Positions 22,331 to 34,081 of a stretch of 64,000 nt of DNA are shown one piece after another. Both the position numbers and the translations under genes were made by a program. Origin of the DNA: Ptiloglossa arizonensis (Eukaryota > Arthropoda > Insecta > Hymenoptera > Colletidae). Below the pieces are notes generated by a model. That model ran no database searches. It saw only the letters and a program-made list of their open reading frames with translations, and was not told the DNA's origin. The DNA is taken from assembly GCF_051014685.1 (NCBI RefSeq), contig NC_135058.1, positions 15,626,811 through 15,690,810 of the forward strand. Reading direction: 5' to 3'. Each line of letters opens with the position of its first letter. Within the stretch, counting starts at the first letter, position 1.

Positions 22331-25300
22331 GTACGAAGGCTTCATTAAAGAGATTTAAACATCCGCGTCTCTTTTAACTGTTAAAGGCTTTAAACATTTA
22401 TGTCTCCTGAATCTCGTTAAAATTTAATTGGTTTTTAACTGCGGGAGACTTTAACTTTTTTTTACAATTTGTACGACTGTTTATTACGTAATCTTCAATT
22501 TAATAATCTTACACGATAATAAATCAGATTTAAAAGTTGACAATTTCATTTCCGTACCAATACTTGCGTATTTATTTGTTTGTAATTCTAACGCGCAGAG
22601 ACGGAAAGGTTCTCTCAATTAACGGACAAATAGTTAATTCCGATCGACACTCCGATGCATGTGGCGTGCATAAATTAAAAGCGTTGCACGCGGCTAAGAT
22701 AATTTCGAAAGAGTTTGCGTTAAAGTTTTTCATCGATGTTGTTAAAAATAATAATTAAAAGAAGTACAAAACGTGTAATATACAAAAGTTAAATACCATC
22801 AATTTTGCAAAAATTTACTTGAAATATTACAAAATACATTTTCGTGATATATTCTACATCTTATATCGCGATAAGAACCAACGAGATTCGACGAGTCAGT
22901 TAAGTCTTCCTTTGCTCCAAAAAAAAATTAAATTTTTGGTACTCGCATCATCTTCTATAATACTTTTCAATTCTCCGAATCAGTTCCAAAAGGATGGAGA
23001 AGAAAAAGTAAAATTTTCCCGATAAAATTTGTCACTGATCGTTCGGTGGTGTTCCAGTCTAAATACCAGGCAAGATCTTAGAGGACGATGGTCGATGTCA
23101 ACCGGGAATTACCAGGATCGAGAGACGTCGACGACCCTCCGTGGGGCCGCGGATCGCGTCGTCCAAGATCCGGCGGACGTAAATCTAGGCGCGGGTCCCG
23201 GTTAAGAGTGCATAAGAGTGCATTAGAGTCGGCGCTCTCGGGATCCGCGTAAACGATACGATCTCTCGGTGTGCTCGCCAGATACGGCTATCCAGCCGCG
23301 GTTTTTGCGTCCGCCGCGCACACGCGCATCTGTTAAACCCTATGACAGGTATATGCCCGGTGATTTATAAACAGTTTATGATGTCTGGCCGTGCCACGAG
23401 GCGCGCCGTCTCCACTTTCCGCTACCAGAGCGCTCCTCTTTTAATAGGGGCCGACCGTTTTCTGATGAAACGACGGACGGTCTAGGCCTCGCAGCCACGA
23501 CCCATTTCCCGGACATAAATCAACACTGACGCCGGACGCAGCACCGTCGTTTATGGCGTTTTCAGAGCTGGTCGTTACATCGACGGACCCGCTGATTCGT
23601 AATTAAGCTCGGACACACTTGGCTACGATCGACTCGGTAGCCGAAATTTCATTCGAGTTGACCCGTTCGCGACTCTCGGTGTACTTTGCGGAGATTAGAA
23701 ATCGGATCGTCTCATCTCGCACTACACGCGTTTTTTGTTATCCATAAAGGCGGTTGCGTGTAGAAATTTATCGCGTAACGAAGCAGAGAAGAAGTGGCGT
23801 CGAAGTACAGTGAGACGAAGCGATAACGAGTGACTACTGGAATGCATTGGCGTAGACAGAGATCCAGGATGGTAATTATTGGCGAAACAAAAAATTCCTG
23901 GACCTTTCGTAGCATATTTAATCGCGGTAAATTTTTGGTAAAATCGTTCTCGAAATATCCGTTTCGAAAATTGTCGATCGTGTTACTACCGATCTCCTTC
24001 GTCACACATTTCTACATTCCTGTATACACTCTACAAAAATACCATATAATAGTCGAAAGTAGTAGATCGTACGATAAAACTTCGCTGTAGAAACGATCAG
24101 AGGACGATCTAAATACAGATCGGTCCGTGAAATAAAAATAGGGAAAGAAGTTACCGATAGGAAGAGCATTCGGGCGAAAGGTTCGATACGGAATCGATTC
24201 GGTAACGATTGTTAAAGCTGGAGGGTTAGGTCCGGGTTGGTCAGAGGAGCGGAAGAAACTCTGCGCAAATAAAGGAAAAGGATCTCGCGGCGTGACGAGT
24301 TCGGTGTAGAAATTGTACGGTGGGCGAGCAAAATGACGAAAAAGTTGAGTAATCGAACGGCGGAGCTGGTTGCTCGGATCGATATCGCTCGAGAAGCCCC
24401 GACCGACGTCACGGTGGTGGACGGTGCGCGCGTACATCGCGCGGCTCGGCCGATGGAATCCGTCTTAATCGCGAAAAAAATTACACGGTGCGTTCACGAC
24501 GTCCGCAGCGAGATGTGACGAATTAAATCGGTCGTCGTGCATACGTAACCCGCGTACGGTTTTCACCGCGCGAAACGACAAATTAATTCAGTTCGTGCAA
24601 GTCACCCAGTAGATTAGCGCGTTCCGCGAAGAACGGTGCCCATGCGCGTCGTAAATTTTCGTTTTCTCGTCGCATTATGTATTATGCATTTGCTGTCCAC
24701 CCGTTTCCAGGCCGTATTTAGAGCTCTTGACAATTATCTTTCCGGTGGGTAAGAAGGCATGTAATATTCATGGCGCGGATCGTAAGTGGACGAGCGAGGC
24801 GGCCGCCGGCACACAATACCGTAGATTCCGAGATTGCGCGCTCACCGTGACACTAATACCGGAAAGGAAACGGAGAAAATCAGTCTTAATTGGGACACAC
24901 GCTGGAAATGACGACGCTTTATTTAGCCGCTTCGGTTACACCTGACTCCTCGATCGACGATCGCGCCCGTTACCTCTACCATTCGTCTCGCATTCGTTTC
25001 TCCCAGCCGCTACATTGTAGCAAGCACGACGCCCCCGTACATCCTCGTAAAACTTTTATTAACGATCGGACGATAACGATGATAATCCTAGCGTCTTTGT
25101 TGCGCGTGCACAGGGTGCTCTAGATACAATTAGCGAACCCGATGCCTTTGCCTACCGATTTATTTTCGTTCCTACGCGTTCGCCAATTTTAGTCAATTTT
25201 ACAACGCTCTTCGAACCAACGAACATTTTTCACATTTATTTACGAAAATGTGAAAACTATTTTGTTCACGATACGAGGTATTTAGAAAGCGATTGGCAAC

Positions 25301-26709
25301 AATTAACGCCTTCATTCTTCGCCCAGCGATAAATTTTAAAGTAAACGCACATCTCTCGGGGAAACTAAGATATTTTTGTTCGCGTTAAAGTACCGAAACT
25401 ATTGCCAAATATGGCGAATAAATGATTCGAACGTCGCGACGGGCGTAACCATTTCCACTCAAGGGGTTAATTATTTCCGGAACTACAGTCGATGGAGAAC
25501 AATTTGCTAAACGAACATGGCAAACGGGCCATTATATACGGCGGTAACAATTTATCTGTAGGTGGAGTCGCTTCCACGATACTCCAAGATCACCTGTGCA
25601 TGGGCGGGTCGTATTTCTTGTTTCGTTGATGGCAAAAAATAGTACTCGAGAAAGTCGTACAGTACACCGAGGTTTATCTTCCTGTCGTTTCACTCTTTTC
25701 ATAGTGCAACGATGCACCTGTAAAGTGTGCAATCTCTTGACCATTTTTCTTTCAAATACACCGATTCTTCGGTGTTAATAAAAGTGTTAGAGGAAGCAAA
25801 AAGAGAATAAAAAATTTCGAAAATTGTGCACAGATTCGTTAAATTGGAGTTTCACGAAATTCTATCGATTCTAGATCCTTGTTTCTAATAAATGTTTCGA
25901 AGTAAATCCGCTTTCGTAAAAAATATCTCTTCAAAATTTATCATCTTCTCGTACACTTTCTCAATACACAAATCCGGTGCAAAATGCGATGCAAAATTCT
26001 TCTCGTAGCGAACACATTCGAGCTCGCGATTTAAACGCTCCGATCGAACCTTGAAACCGAGGTATGCCCGCCTAACCGAAAGAAATTTCGTTTCGATAAA
26101 CGAGACAATCGCTTAGCGAAAAGTGTCGAAAGCATCCCGCGCAGTGTTGCTTTTCTGCTCGACCTCTGTTCGTTAATTGCTCGGGCATCGACCGGTTGGC
26201 ATTAAACAGAAAATTCCATCGCGTCGCGAGCGTAAATCCAGGAACTAATTTCCAGCGATATGAAACGGTTAACGCGAGGCCACGACACCGGGGAATAGGT
26301 AACAGGAGGTGTCGTGATCAGGCATGCCAGAGGTCGAGCATACTTTCACGCCTATCAGCGCCCGAGCTGCGGTGGCGGCGGCTCTCGTTTCGCAATTTTC
26401 GCCGCGGAGTTTCGTGCTTCGGCTCGGGACAAGCTCCGTTGCTAGAAAATGCTAATACGGGTGTCATTCACGCGCGTTAACGTAACGCTGAAACGCGACG
26501 GGGTGCCTTCCCGCGGGAAAGTCGCCGCGGGATCGAGATCGCGGAACGAGATACTCGCGCGAGTCGACGCGGAACGCTGATAGAGTCCTACGAAACCACC
26601 GTCTACGGTAGTGCCTCGCTCGATCCTCGAAGATCGGGCCCGTTGGTTATCGATACTATCGTCCAACCACCTGGTTCGTTTTCTTTTTTTTTTCCTTTTT
26701 ATTTCGCAG
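22331..26709. other. Unique sequence, no gene supported
   Basis: AT-rich to about 23030. It is then GC-rich and low in stops (23040-23700), with sequence that looks constrained rather than repetitive and could be regulatory. A perfect-stem hairpin occurs at 25227-25256 (11 bp, 8-nt loop). No splice pairs or domains were seen. Confidence 0.5.
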
Positions 26710-26826
26710 CTACCGTCCACGCGGGTCGAAGTAAACGCTAACAGTGGGGAAGACGACTCTTGGTTGCAACGAGTAACAAATTTCACTGCGATCTTCACCG
26801 AATTGGACACCGTGAATAAACTATAG
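26710..26826 (+). CDS. Candidate terminal coding exon
   Basis: A 35-nt pyrimidine tract ending in tttatttcgcag (AG at 26708-26709) is one of the best acceptors in the window. The first frame then stays open for 38 codons and ends in TAG at 26824-26826. The peptide is acidic in its middle (SGEDDSW) and has an amphipathic tail ending DTVNKL. An AATAAA polyadenylation-type hexamer overlaps the last codons. No upstream exon with a matching donor was identified and no family was recognised. It could equally be a long non-coding RNA exon or chance. Confidence 0.28.
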   Translation, partial: LPSTRVEVNANSGEDDSWLQRVTNFTAIFTELDTVNKL

Positions 26827-26968
26827 AGAGGAAGAAAGATTTGGAGCTTTTTAGCTTTTGGAGACTATTCTTCGACAAATTTTTGCTCGGGTTCTTGAGA
26901 AATGGCAAATCTTTGATGACTCTACAAAGGTGGGGATGACTCTCGATAGCGAATCTGTGCAACAAATT

Positions 26969-27152
26969 ATAGGTTGCTCAAGCGTTGTCGTTCGATAAGA
27001 AATGGAGCTATTAGGTACATCGTTTTATTTTTCTAAAGACGGTGTGTGAAATTTCACACAGATCCGTCCATTCGTTCGTACATTTACAATCGTTCGAAGT
27101 AGTAGTATTTTTTCACAGTGGCAAAAACGACAAAACTTATCGAAGGAGCTAG
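26969..27152 (-). mobile_element. Mariner-derived MITE, copy 2 (inverted)
   Basis: The reverse complement aligns along its whole length with the element at 17764-17978. Shared words include gtcgttcgataagaaatg, gaagctattag versus ggagctattag, cgttttatttttctaaag and a cgaaaacttatcg-type end. The outer ends are ataggttgctc and, on the other side, cttatcgaaggagctag next to a TA at 27153-27154. It is about 184 bp with no coding capacity. An 18-bp perfect palindrome (27043-27060, tgtgtgaaatttcacaca) has arisen inside this copy. Confidence 0.7.
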
Positions 27153-28310
27153 TATTACGAAACGTGGACCACAATTTCCACGGGCCACGAATTGATTTAC
27201 TCGGTAAGGGCGGATGTTACGCGCGACCGTTTCGCGTTCGATTCGACTCGTTGAGAATATAGGTATCGAGAAATTGCAGCGAGCATTTCGTGGGAAGTTT
27301 CCAACCGGTATGTACACGGTTTAAGGAATAATTTTAGGTTGGCAGGTTCCAGGTACGTTATTTTGTAGTTTCACGGAAGATTAGGTAACGTTTCAATGTG
27401 TACGTTCCAGTTGCAGGTGTAATGGGTTCGATTACACAAAATTAAACACTTCGGATAGGCTCTCCGCTCGTCGAGCACCGACGTGAGTTTCATTCTCACA
27501 ATCGGGCGATACGATGCGGATTGCGATTACGCCTTTAGGACGCTCGAGTTTCTTCTCAGGACATTTAAACGAAGGACGTTCCGCGTTACATTTTTCCAAG
27601 TAACTCGGGACTCGGTCTCACGGTTGACCTTTTTCCACCCGTTGGTATCTTCTCCGGTCACGGAAACGTCGAAGTAACGATATCGATCGACGCACCTTCG
27701 ATTCGTTAACGTAATTTCTTTCCAGAGCAATCCTCTCGAGAAGTATTCTCTTCGACGTTGTCGATGAAAAATAAATTTACCAGTAGACCGGTCGCCAAGT
27801 TCGCTCCAGCAACGGTTGGTTTGATCGTCGGAAAAATTACCCGGTACACGTACGCGCCGGCAACCACTCCGAAGAGGTTAAAGGTTTAATAAATCAATAA
27901 TAATGACTGTCGTACGGTTACACGACGCAGCAGCCAGTTCATAATTTCCGCGTCCCTCGAATCCACGAACGCGGCGCAACGAATCCATCCATTTCCACTG
28001 GAACCGCAACGATTCCCTCGTCGTAGGATTTTTCCGGCGTGGTCCTCGCGATTCCTCATCCTGTATCGCGCGGGCATCGTTCCGAAGCATTAATATTTGT
28101 CAATTACCGGGAGACCCTCGACCGGACCACCGATTCATCGAGGACACGCGAGGATCCGCTTCGATCCGCGCGACAGAACGGACCGAAAGCAATTATAATT
28201 CCCTCTCCGTATCGGCTGGGCGTTATAATTGGAGCACGGGGCTCCGATAATGGAGGACCAAAGAAGATTAAGAATAGGATGTTTGCGTGGCGTTCGAGCA
28301 AGAGCGAGAG

Positions 28311-28314
<4 letters not shown>
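27153..28314. other. Unique sequence, no gene seen
   Basis: Two caggt sites (27348-27352 and 27414-27418) could be donors or acceptors, but no open exon joins them. No repeats. Confidence 0.5.

Positions 28315-28355
<41 letters not shown>
28315..28355 (+). repeat. (AG)n dinucleotide microsatellite
   Basis: About 20 perfect AG units. It is followed by purine-rich sequence to about 28490. Confidence 0.97.
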
Positions 28356-28357
<2 letters not shown>

Positions 28358-28440
28358 AGAGGGGGCTGCATCGTTGAGGGAAAAAGAACGAAGAAAAAGA
28401 GAGAACGAAGAAGAAAACGGCTGGGAGGAGACGAAGAGAG

Positions 28441-28480
28441 AGGGAGAGAGAAGGAGAGAGAAGGAGAGAGAAGGAGAGAC
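28441..28480 (+). repeat. 10-bp tandem repeat (AAGGAGAGAG)
   Basis: Four consecutive units, the first slightly altered, within a purine tract that continues from the AG microsatellite. Confidence 0.9.
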
Positions 28481-28489
28481 CCCTAGGTA

Positions 28490-29226
28490 TAGTCTCGATG
28501 ACTTATGTGGCTCTGACGCTATCAGCGAAGCGTCTCTAGAGTCCGGCTTGAGCCCCGGAACGGCGGTCCTCGTAAATCATTGCGATCCACCCACGCCCGT
28601 ACCGTCCTGCTCGCCACGGACCCGGAGAGCTTCAGCTTCGAGATGCGATATGACAATTAACGAGGTCAAAGGGAGGACGAAGTTTGCTCACGGAACCGCT
28701 CGCGAGCCGTGACTACTTCCCAACGAACGCGCTCCCCCTTATCAATCCTTTCCACGGGGGCCCTGGAATTTATTAACGGCCGGAAACGGGGCACCGCAGT
28801 GGGAACCGACCGCGATCTTATCTTTTTGTCGTTCGTTCGGTTTCGAATCGCACCTAAGATCTGCGTATTATTTTCTAACACCCACCGGCAACCACGCACC
28901 TAACTGCACCGATCGGGGAACTTTAACGAGCCGAGCCTCTCGATCTTTCGCCCGTAAGTTCGACGATCGTCGCCTCCAGTGCGATAACAACGGATCGTTC
29001 AATCGTTGAACGTTTTTTTCTACCGATGACCGAGTCTCGTCGCTTCGAAGAGTGTCGTAACAACGGTAGGGTAATTATTAATAACTTGTTCACGATCGGG
29101 CGAGAAACACCCTTGGTACGCAACGTTGTAATTTGGTTAACGACGTACGAATGAGATTTCGTTACAAGTAGACGTAACGATATTGGCATTTGCACTTTAA
29201 TTTTCTACAAATTTTACATACTCGAT
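28490..29226. other. Unique sequence, no gene seen
   Basis: The plus frame leaving the purine tract stays open to 28712 with a serine/proline-rich composition. No start or splice context supports it. Confidence 0.45.
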
Positions 29227-29457
29227 TGTGACATTTACTTTCCTAACCGGTCGATCGTTGTTTCGGGTGGTCTCGTTCGCAAGAACGTCGTCGCTAAAAA
29301 AGAACGCTAAAAAGATAGAAAAGTTTGGAATTTATCGGCGGATATCGACATTCTCGGTTAAATGTAGTAAAAATGTTACAAACCCGGTGACAATATTTAC
29401 ATTCTCGACCGGTCGATCGTCGTTTCGGTTGGTTTCGTTCGCGAGATGGTCGCAGCT
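29227..29457 (+). repeat. 162-bp duplication
   Basis: ccggtcgatcgttgtttcgg at 29248 and ccggtcgatcgtcgtttcgg at about 29410, each within about 70 bp of alignable sequence starting gtgaca.attta and ending gtcgc.gct. Confidence 0.85.
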
Positions 29458-29878
29458 CGCAAAAGGTCGGACGCCAGCAAACGGGCAGGCTTCTAAGAAA
29501 ACGCTTTGAAATGTATCTCTCCGTCCCAGAAAGGGGACATCGTACCGCTGGTACCAGGAGAGCCGTGGTCCTTTGATTGTCATCCGGTGGCAGGGTGCAC
29601 CCGTGGAGATACAAATGACAAAGATACGGCCTCGGGCCTGCTACCGCGTTCGCGAGTTATCTGCGAGTACGATCGTCGGGGCTGCTAGGGGCTCCTTTTT
29701 TCGGCCGGCAGTTGGCCGTACTCCCACGCGAAAAAAAGCGGAGGCGGCGTAACATTTTTATTAGGGCAATTCACGGAGACCCACAAGTGGTTGCCGCTGC
29801 AACCTCGATCCCCACCTCCCCTCGGTGTATTCCTTAAAATTTCGCCCGTTTCACCGCGTGCCCGTGCCTTCCTTTCAG

Positions 29879-30000
29879 CTCGTTTCATCTACCGTTGCTC
29901 GCCTTCTCGGGACCAGAGTGTCCTGGAACTCTGTACGCAAATCTTTTCCGTTTTTCTTCTTCATCGACGCGAGAGCGCTTCGCTCGCGACACCATCGAAA
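29879..30000 (+). CDS. Candidate internal exon (weak)
   Basis: A good acceptor (cccgtgccttcctttcag) and a moderate donor (TCGAAA|gtaatg) bound 122 bp. All three frames are open to the donor, so coding sense cannot be assigned. No family was recognised. Confidence 0.15.
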
Positions 30001-30854
30001 GTAATGTACGTTTGTTCGTTCCTTTGGAACAGTTTTTTTTCACATATCGAGGCATTTATGTGCTTTTGGTACGTTCGGAATTATTCGGGGATTTTTTCAC
30101 TTTTTACTTTCTATGTCTTTCTTTAGACTTAACCGTCTCTGAGAATAGGTAACCATTACTGTCGTTAACACGAATAGTAGGTTTGAGGAACAATCGCTTT
30201 TTTGTTCAGCTTAGATCTGCAACTTAAACTTTTGCTTCGTGTGAAAAAAATGACTCGGTTCGAGAATTGAATTCACTGTCCAGAAAGAGACTTCGACGAT
30301 GACAATTTAACGACGAATACTTGAATCGGGTTTAGGAAAGGGGACTGTTAGAATTACATTTAAAACGAGTTCTAAGAACCTCCGAGAGATTTGTTTTTTC
30401 CTTGGAACTTGTTTTAAATGAAATTCAAATAGCCTCCTTTCTCAAACTTGTTTTAAATATTCGCGACTGGGTAGACATTGTTAAGACGCGTTTCTCGATG
30501 GCAGGTCTCGTTTCAAGGTTCCACGTGTGGGAAATAAATGAAACAATTTATCGTATCCAGCGAAAGGGATTCGAAGTGAATTTAAGTTTCGAAGAAACGC
30601 GATAAATAAACATTCTTCTTCGTCGTATTATTGTAAAACGATCGTTTTCGATAAATGAGAACTCGATATTTCTATATCTTTCCTGTTTAATGAACGTTTC
30701 GATTCCACGATTAAAAAACTGTAGGGAAAAAGCAAAACACCAACGAAGTAGATCTTTCTAAAGAGTTCAATACTCATTTGCACACATTGTACAATACATT
30801 TGTACGCTGTACGCGTAACGTTGATATTCCAAGTGTTTCACGAACGATACATTT
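30001..30854. other. Unique sequence, no gene seen
   Basis: AT-rich. The word cttgttttaaat occurs twice, 39 bp apart, at 30408 and 30447, the only internal repetition. Confidence 0.5.
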
Positions 30855-31095
30855 ACGTTATTTTTCAATTTCTCGGTCTCTCGATACTTGCCTCGATTTA
30901 TTCGTTCGAACGAAATCGTTACAAAAATCTTTTCACGCGAACGCGTTACGAATCAACATCGCAATGTTTCCTCCTACAGTGATGATATCTTTACAATGTT
31001 TTATACTCCTCTTTAATTCCCTAGTTTCTAAATACTTGACTCGAATCGACTTATTCGCTCCAATTAAATCGTTAGAAAATATCTCCTCCCGCGAA
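30855..31095 (+). repeat. 149-bp duplication
   Basis: A block around tcgatacttgcctcgattta (30881) recurs around aatacttgactcgaatcgac (31031). Both continue with ttattcg, aaatcgtta and end cgcgaa. About 80 bp align at roughly 70 percent. Confidence 0.7.
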
Positions 31096-32316
31096 TACAG
31101 AAGAAACGTGTTCGACGAGAACGCGAAACACGAGGATATCAATTTTTTTACGTTCAAAGAGCGGACAAATTTGATGGAAAAAGGGTGTCCGGTGCATGCC
31201 GGGTGAGCTCGGTTGGTTCGTTATCGGCGTAGGAAATAATTCGCGCACACATTACGCGATAGGTGCGCTACCATTGCGCCGCGTTCGATGCAACTGCACT
31301 TAGAGGACGCGTAAGTGCAACTCGTCGTGGCTCTGGGAAGCGCTGCGGCGTTGCGTACACATCGAGATGTCCTCAGGATAAACAGGCAGGCTTTGTTCTA
31401 CGCTTATGAATAAAACATTCGATAGTGCATCTCGGGGCCATACCGTACGTACACACGCCGCTGCAATCCATTACTCGGCCGCGAGTTCTGGCCCTTTTCC
31501 ATCATCTTGTGACATTCCTTGCTTCCCTCTTGCATCCGTTTTTATTACCTTTATTCCGTTTCCTTCTTTTTAACCTCGTTAGCAGTTGTACATCGGTACT
31601 TCGAAGTAAGACCGCTCGGTGAAACGAACAATGTATCATTGTTAACGATTCACGGCCGAGATTTACGAGTATATTAACGCGATCGAAACTTCCGGACCGC
31701 AATCGTTGGGAGACTTTTTTTTATTATTCAGAATTCGATCGATACGAAAACACAGCCGTTGCGAACTTTCAACGTTCGTATTTGGTCAATTTTACGCATT
31801 TATTTACGCGAAACACTGAACGGAGAATAGTTGCAGAGTGAAAATATCTCGGAGATTGATCGGTTTTTGGAAAATTGTTTTTTCACAGAGAATGTCGCGT
31901 TGAATAATGTAAAGGGAGACCAAGTTTCGTTGAAGAGAGTAGCAAGCGAACGAAGAGACTTTCAACGGATTGTTATTTTATGCTCGGAACAGAGTACCGG
32001 ATAATTCTTGTCTCAGGAATTAAGTTACGACTTCGAGAAATATTTACACGCTTCGAGGGAAGATGGATTACGCTGGCGTTCGAATAACTGTGAAACGGTA
32101 ACGTACGTGCACCGGATGTACGCATAATTTTGTCTAGAATTTTTTACCGCAAAAATCGCAAACGTGTTACGACCGTTTCGGTTTCTAAAAACGATTATTC
32201 TTCCATAATACATTTCTCTTATCAGACGAGCCCTCTTTCGTCCAACGAACGTCTATATTTAAAAATTATTCAACCCTCGTCCGTTTCGTAACGTTCTAAA
32301 ATTTAATTCTCCTTAC
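31096..32316. other. Unique sequence, no gene seen
   Basis: An 8-bp hairpin (tgcactta / taagtgca) occurs at 31295-31319. Otherwise CpG-rich then AT-rich single-copy sequence. Confidence 0.5.
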
Positions 32317-32558
32317 CGTCTACCCAAAAATCGATCGTTTCGAACAAACATCCTCCACCAATTTCTAACGTTTCGAAACGTAACATTGAACACGTCAACG
32401 AACCCAAAGGCTTCTCGCTCGCCTCCGAGGCGAGAACCACCCTGTACACCGGTCGAGCAACGACCGTTAACGTCGATAATAATTTCAATCGTCCGAATAA
32501 AGGAAGAAAAGGAACCTCTGGCGATAATCGAGGCTCTTCTCGCGCACGGTTATTGCGA
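32317..32558 (-). CDS. Candidate internal coding exon
   Basis: The minus-strand acceptor tttttccgacttttag (AG = plus 32559-32560) and donor AGACG|gtaagg (GT at plus 32315-32316) bound 242 bp. Only one frame runs through without a stop. It gives about 80 residues, basic at the start (RNNRAREEP), then a hydrophobic PVYRVVLASE segment and a C-terminal GGGCLFETIDFWVDG. The length is typical of an internal exon. No family is recognised and no neighbouring exon on the minus strand within several kb could be paired, so this remains a splice-site and open-frame call. Confidence 0.3.
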
Positions 32559-33512
32559 CTAAAAGTCGGAAAAATTAACAACTACCCTCGAGCGTCTCGC
32601 AATCGGATCCACTTGGCAGACAAGCCAGCCGGGCTGCACTCTTCCCCGAGCGAAACGAAGAAACAACGTCGACGTTAAGGCGGCTTCTCGCCGACTATAA
32701 GAATTTACAACGAGGCGAGGCGAAGCTTACGCAGCGAAGCTTTTACGTAGCACGATTCTACCGAGAGGTGGGAGGGTGTGCGGCGAGGGGCGGGGAACGA
32801 TGGAAAAAAGGAGACGAGGATGGAAACGAGGGAGAAGACGGCGAAGCTGAGTCGGGGGCTAAGCATCGCCGAAGACGGGCCAACTCTGAGAGAGAGTCGA
32901 GCGTGTCTCAATGTCTCCCAGAAGGCGCGGCCCCGCTCGGCCCGGCAATTTGTGCCTTCGTTCGCACAAAGCCCGACCGGCTTGGAAAATGCGCGCATAA
33001 AAGAGAAGTTAAAACTATGCCGTCGTTCTTATTACCGCCCCGAGCCACCCTGACCTAGCCCTTCCTTGTTTTCTCTTCCTCGAGCGGACCGATATACCCG
33101 GGACCCCTCTGCCCCTTTCATCCCTTGTTTCGCCTCTCGCTACGCGTAATGGGTCAAATATTTTCTTTCCGCTTACTTCGGGCTTGATTAAATAATTTAT
33201 AATCCTCCAGCCCCGGAATGTCGTGCCCAGGGAAGGGGATGGTTCTGCGAGCTCGGACTCGGAATCACGGCGTTGCTTAATCTTAATACGTCGAGGGAAC
33301 GGTGACAGCATTCGCCGAAGAGGAAGATCGAAATTAAGGACGAGCAAGTTTTACAGCTCTTGGAATTCGTGGTGACGAGAGATCACGGTGGAGATTTTTC
33401 AGTTCCGGGGAATAATTTTCAATTGTTTTGTCAACGATCGGTACAGTAACGCGTACCCACAAACTGTTCGCATTTTTCGATAGACACTCGTGAAGGTAAT
33501 TTTGTATTAGAT
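32559..33512. other. GC-rich, stop-poor sequence
   Basis: Roughly 32590-33060 is GC-rich, with open frames on both strands. It could be a CpG-rich regulatory segment. No start, splice or repeat structure was identified. Confidence 0.45.
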
Positions 33513-33725
33513 TTCAGAAAAAGTTTCTCATAACGTTCAGGAAAAAGTTTCTCAAAATATTCCATAAAAAGTTTCTCAAAACATCCAGGAAAAAGTTTCT
33601 CAAAACATTTCAGAAAAAGTTTTATATAACATTCAGGAAAAAGTTTCTCAAAACATTCCATGAAAAGTTTTTCAAAAGATTCCACGAAAAGTTTTTAAAA
33701 ACATTCCGGAAAAAGTTTCTCGCGT
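33513..33725. repeat. 24-bp minisatellite, nine copies
   Basis: The word aaaaagttt starts at 33517, 33542, 33566, 33590, 33614, 33638, with slightly altered copies at 33662, 33686 and 33710. The step is 24 bp after a first step of 25. The consensus is close to ctcaaaacattccaggaaaaagttt. Because 24 is a multiple of three, one minus-strand frame encodes an eight-residue repeat (FEKLFPEC-like) for most of the array. The frame is open for 84 codons but has no other coding sign. Confidence 0.95.
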
Positions 33726-33799
33726 CACTCGCATTTTGTACTCTACAAGATCGCTCTCGTTCGGAGACAATCGCGCTATCGGGGATAATCGAAAAATCG

Positions 33800-34081
33800 A
33801 TGAACCGTACGTCAATGTACAACATCCAGCGGGAAACTGTTCGAGCTTTCTATCGGAAATTATTCGCAGAATTAACGAGTCGTATCGCTTGGCAGTTGGC
33901 CGGCAAACCCGTGCAAACATCGCCGGAACGAACAGCATCGGTTTACCATTGTTTATCTAACGATTATTTAGGTTATTGTATCCACGATTTTCAGCGTTGT
34001 AGCCGCTTATCGCAGGGTCGTGTTTCGAGAAACCGGCTATTGTTCGAAACGCTGCACGGTCGAATAATTTCCAAGGTGTAA
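33800..34081 (+). CDS. Unrecognised ORF, 93 codons (weak)
   Basis: An ATG-started frame with balanced composition (aromatic, charged and cysteine residues spread evenly), directly right of the 24-bp minisatellite. Within it, an acceptor-like ccacgattttcag at 33994 and a donor-like CCAAG|gtgtaa at 34076 bound 81 bp (27 codons, in frame), so the same frame could also be read as an internal exon. No domain was recognised. In this stop-poor genome a frame of this size is expected by chance several times per window. Confidence 0.18.
   Translation: MNRTSMYNIQRETVRAFYRKLFAELTSRIAWQLAGKPVQTSPERTASVYHCLSNDYLGYCIHDFQRCSRLSQGRVSRNRLLFETLHGRIISKV

Noticed and set aside
31250..31280. tRNA-like A-box on the minus strand (gcgcaatggtagcgc)
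   Set aside because: No anticodon stem, no B-box (GGTTCRANNCC) at the right distance and no acceptor stem, so not a tRNA or tRNA-derived SINE.
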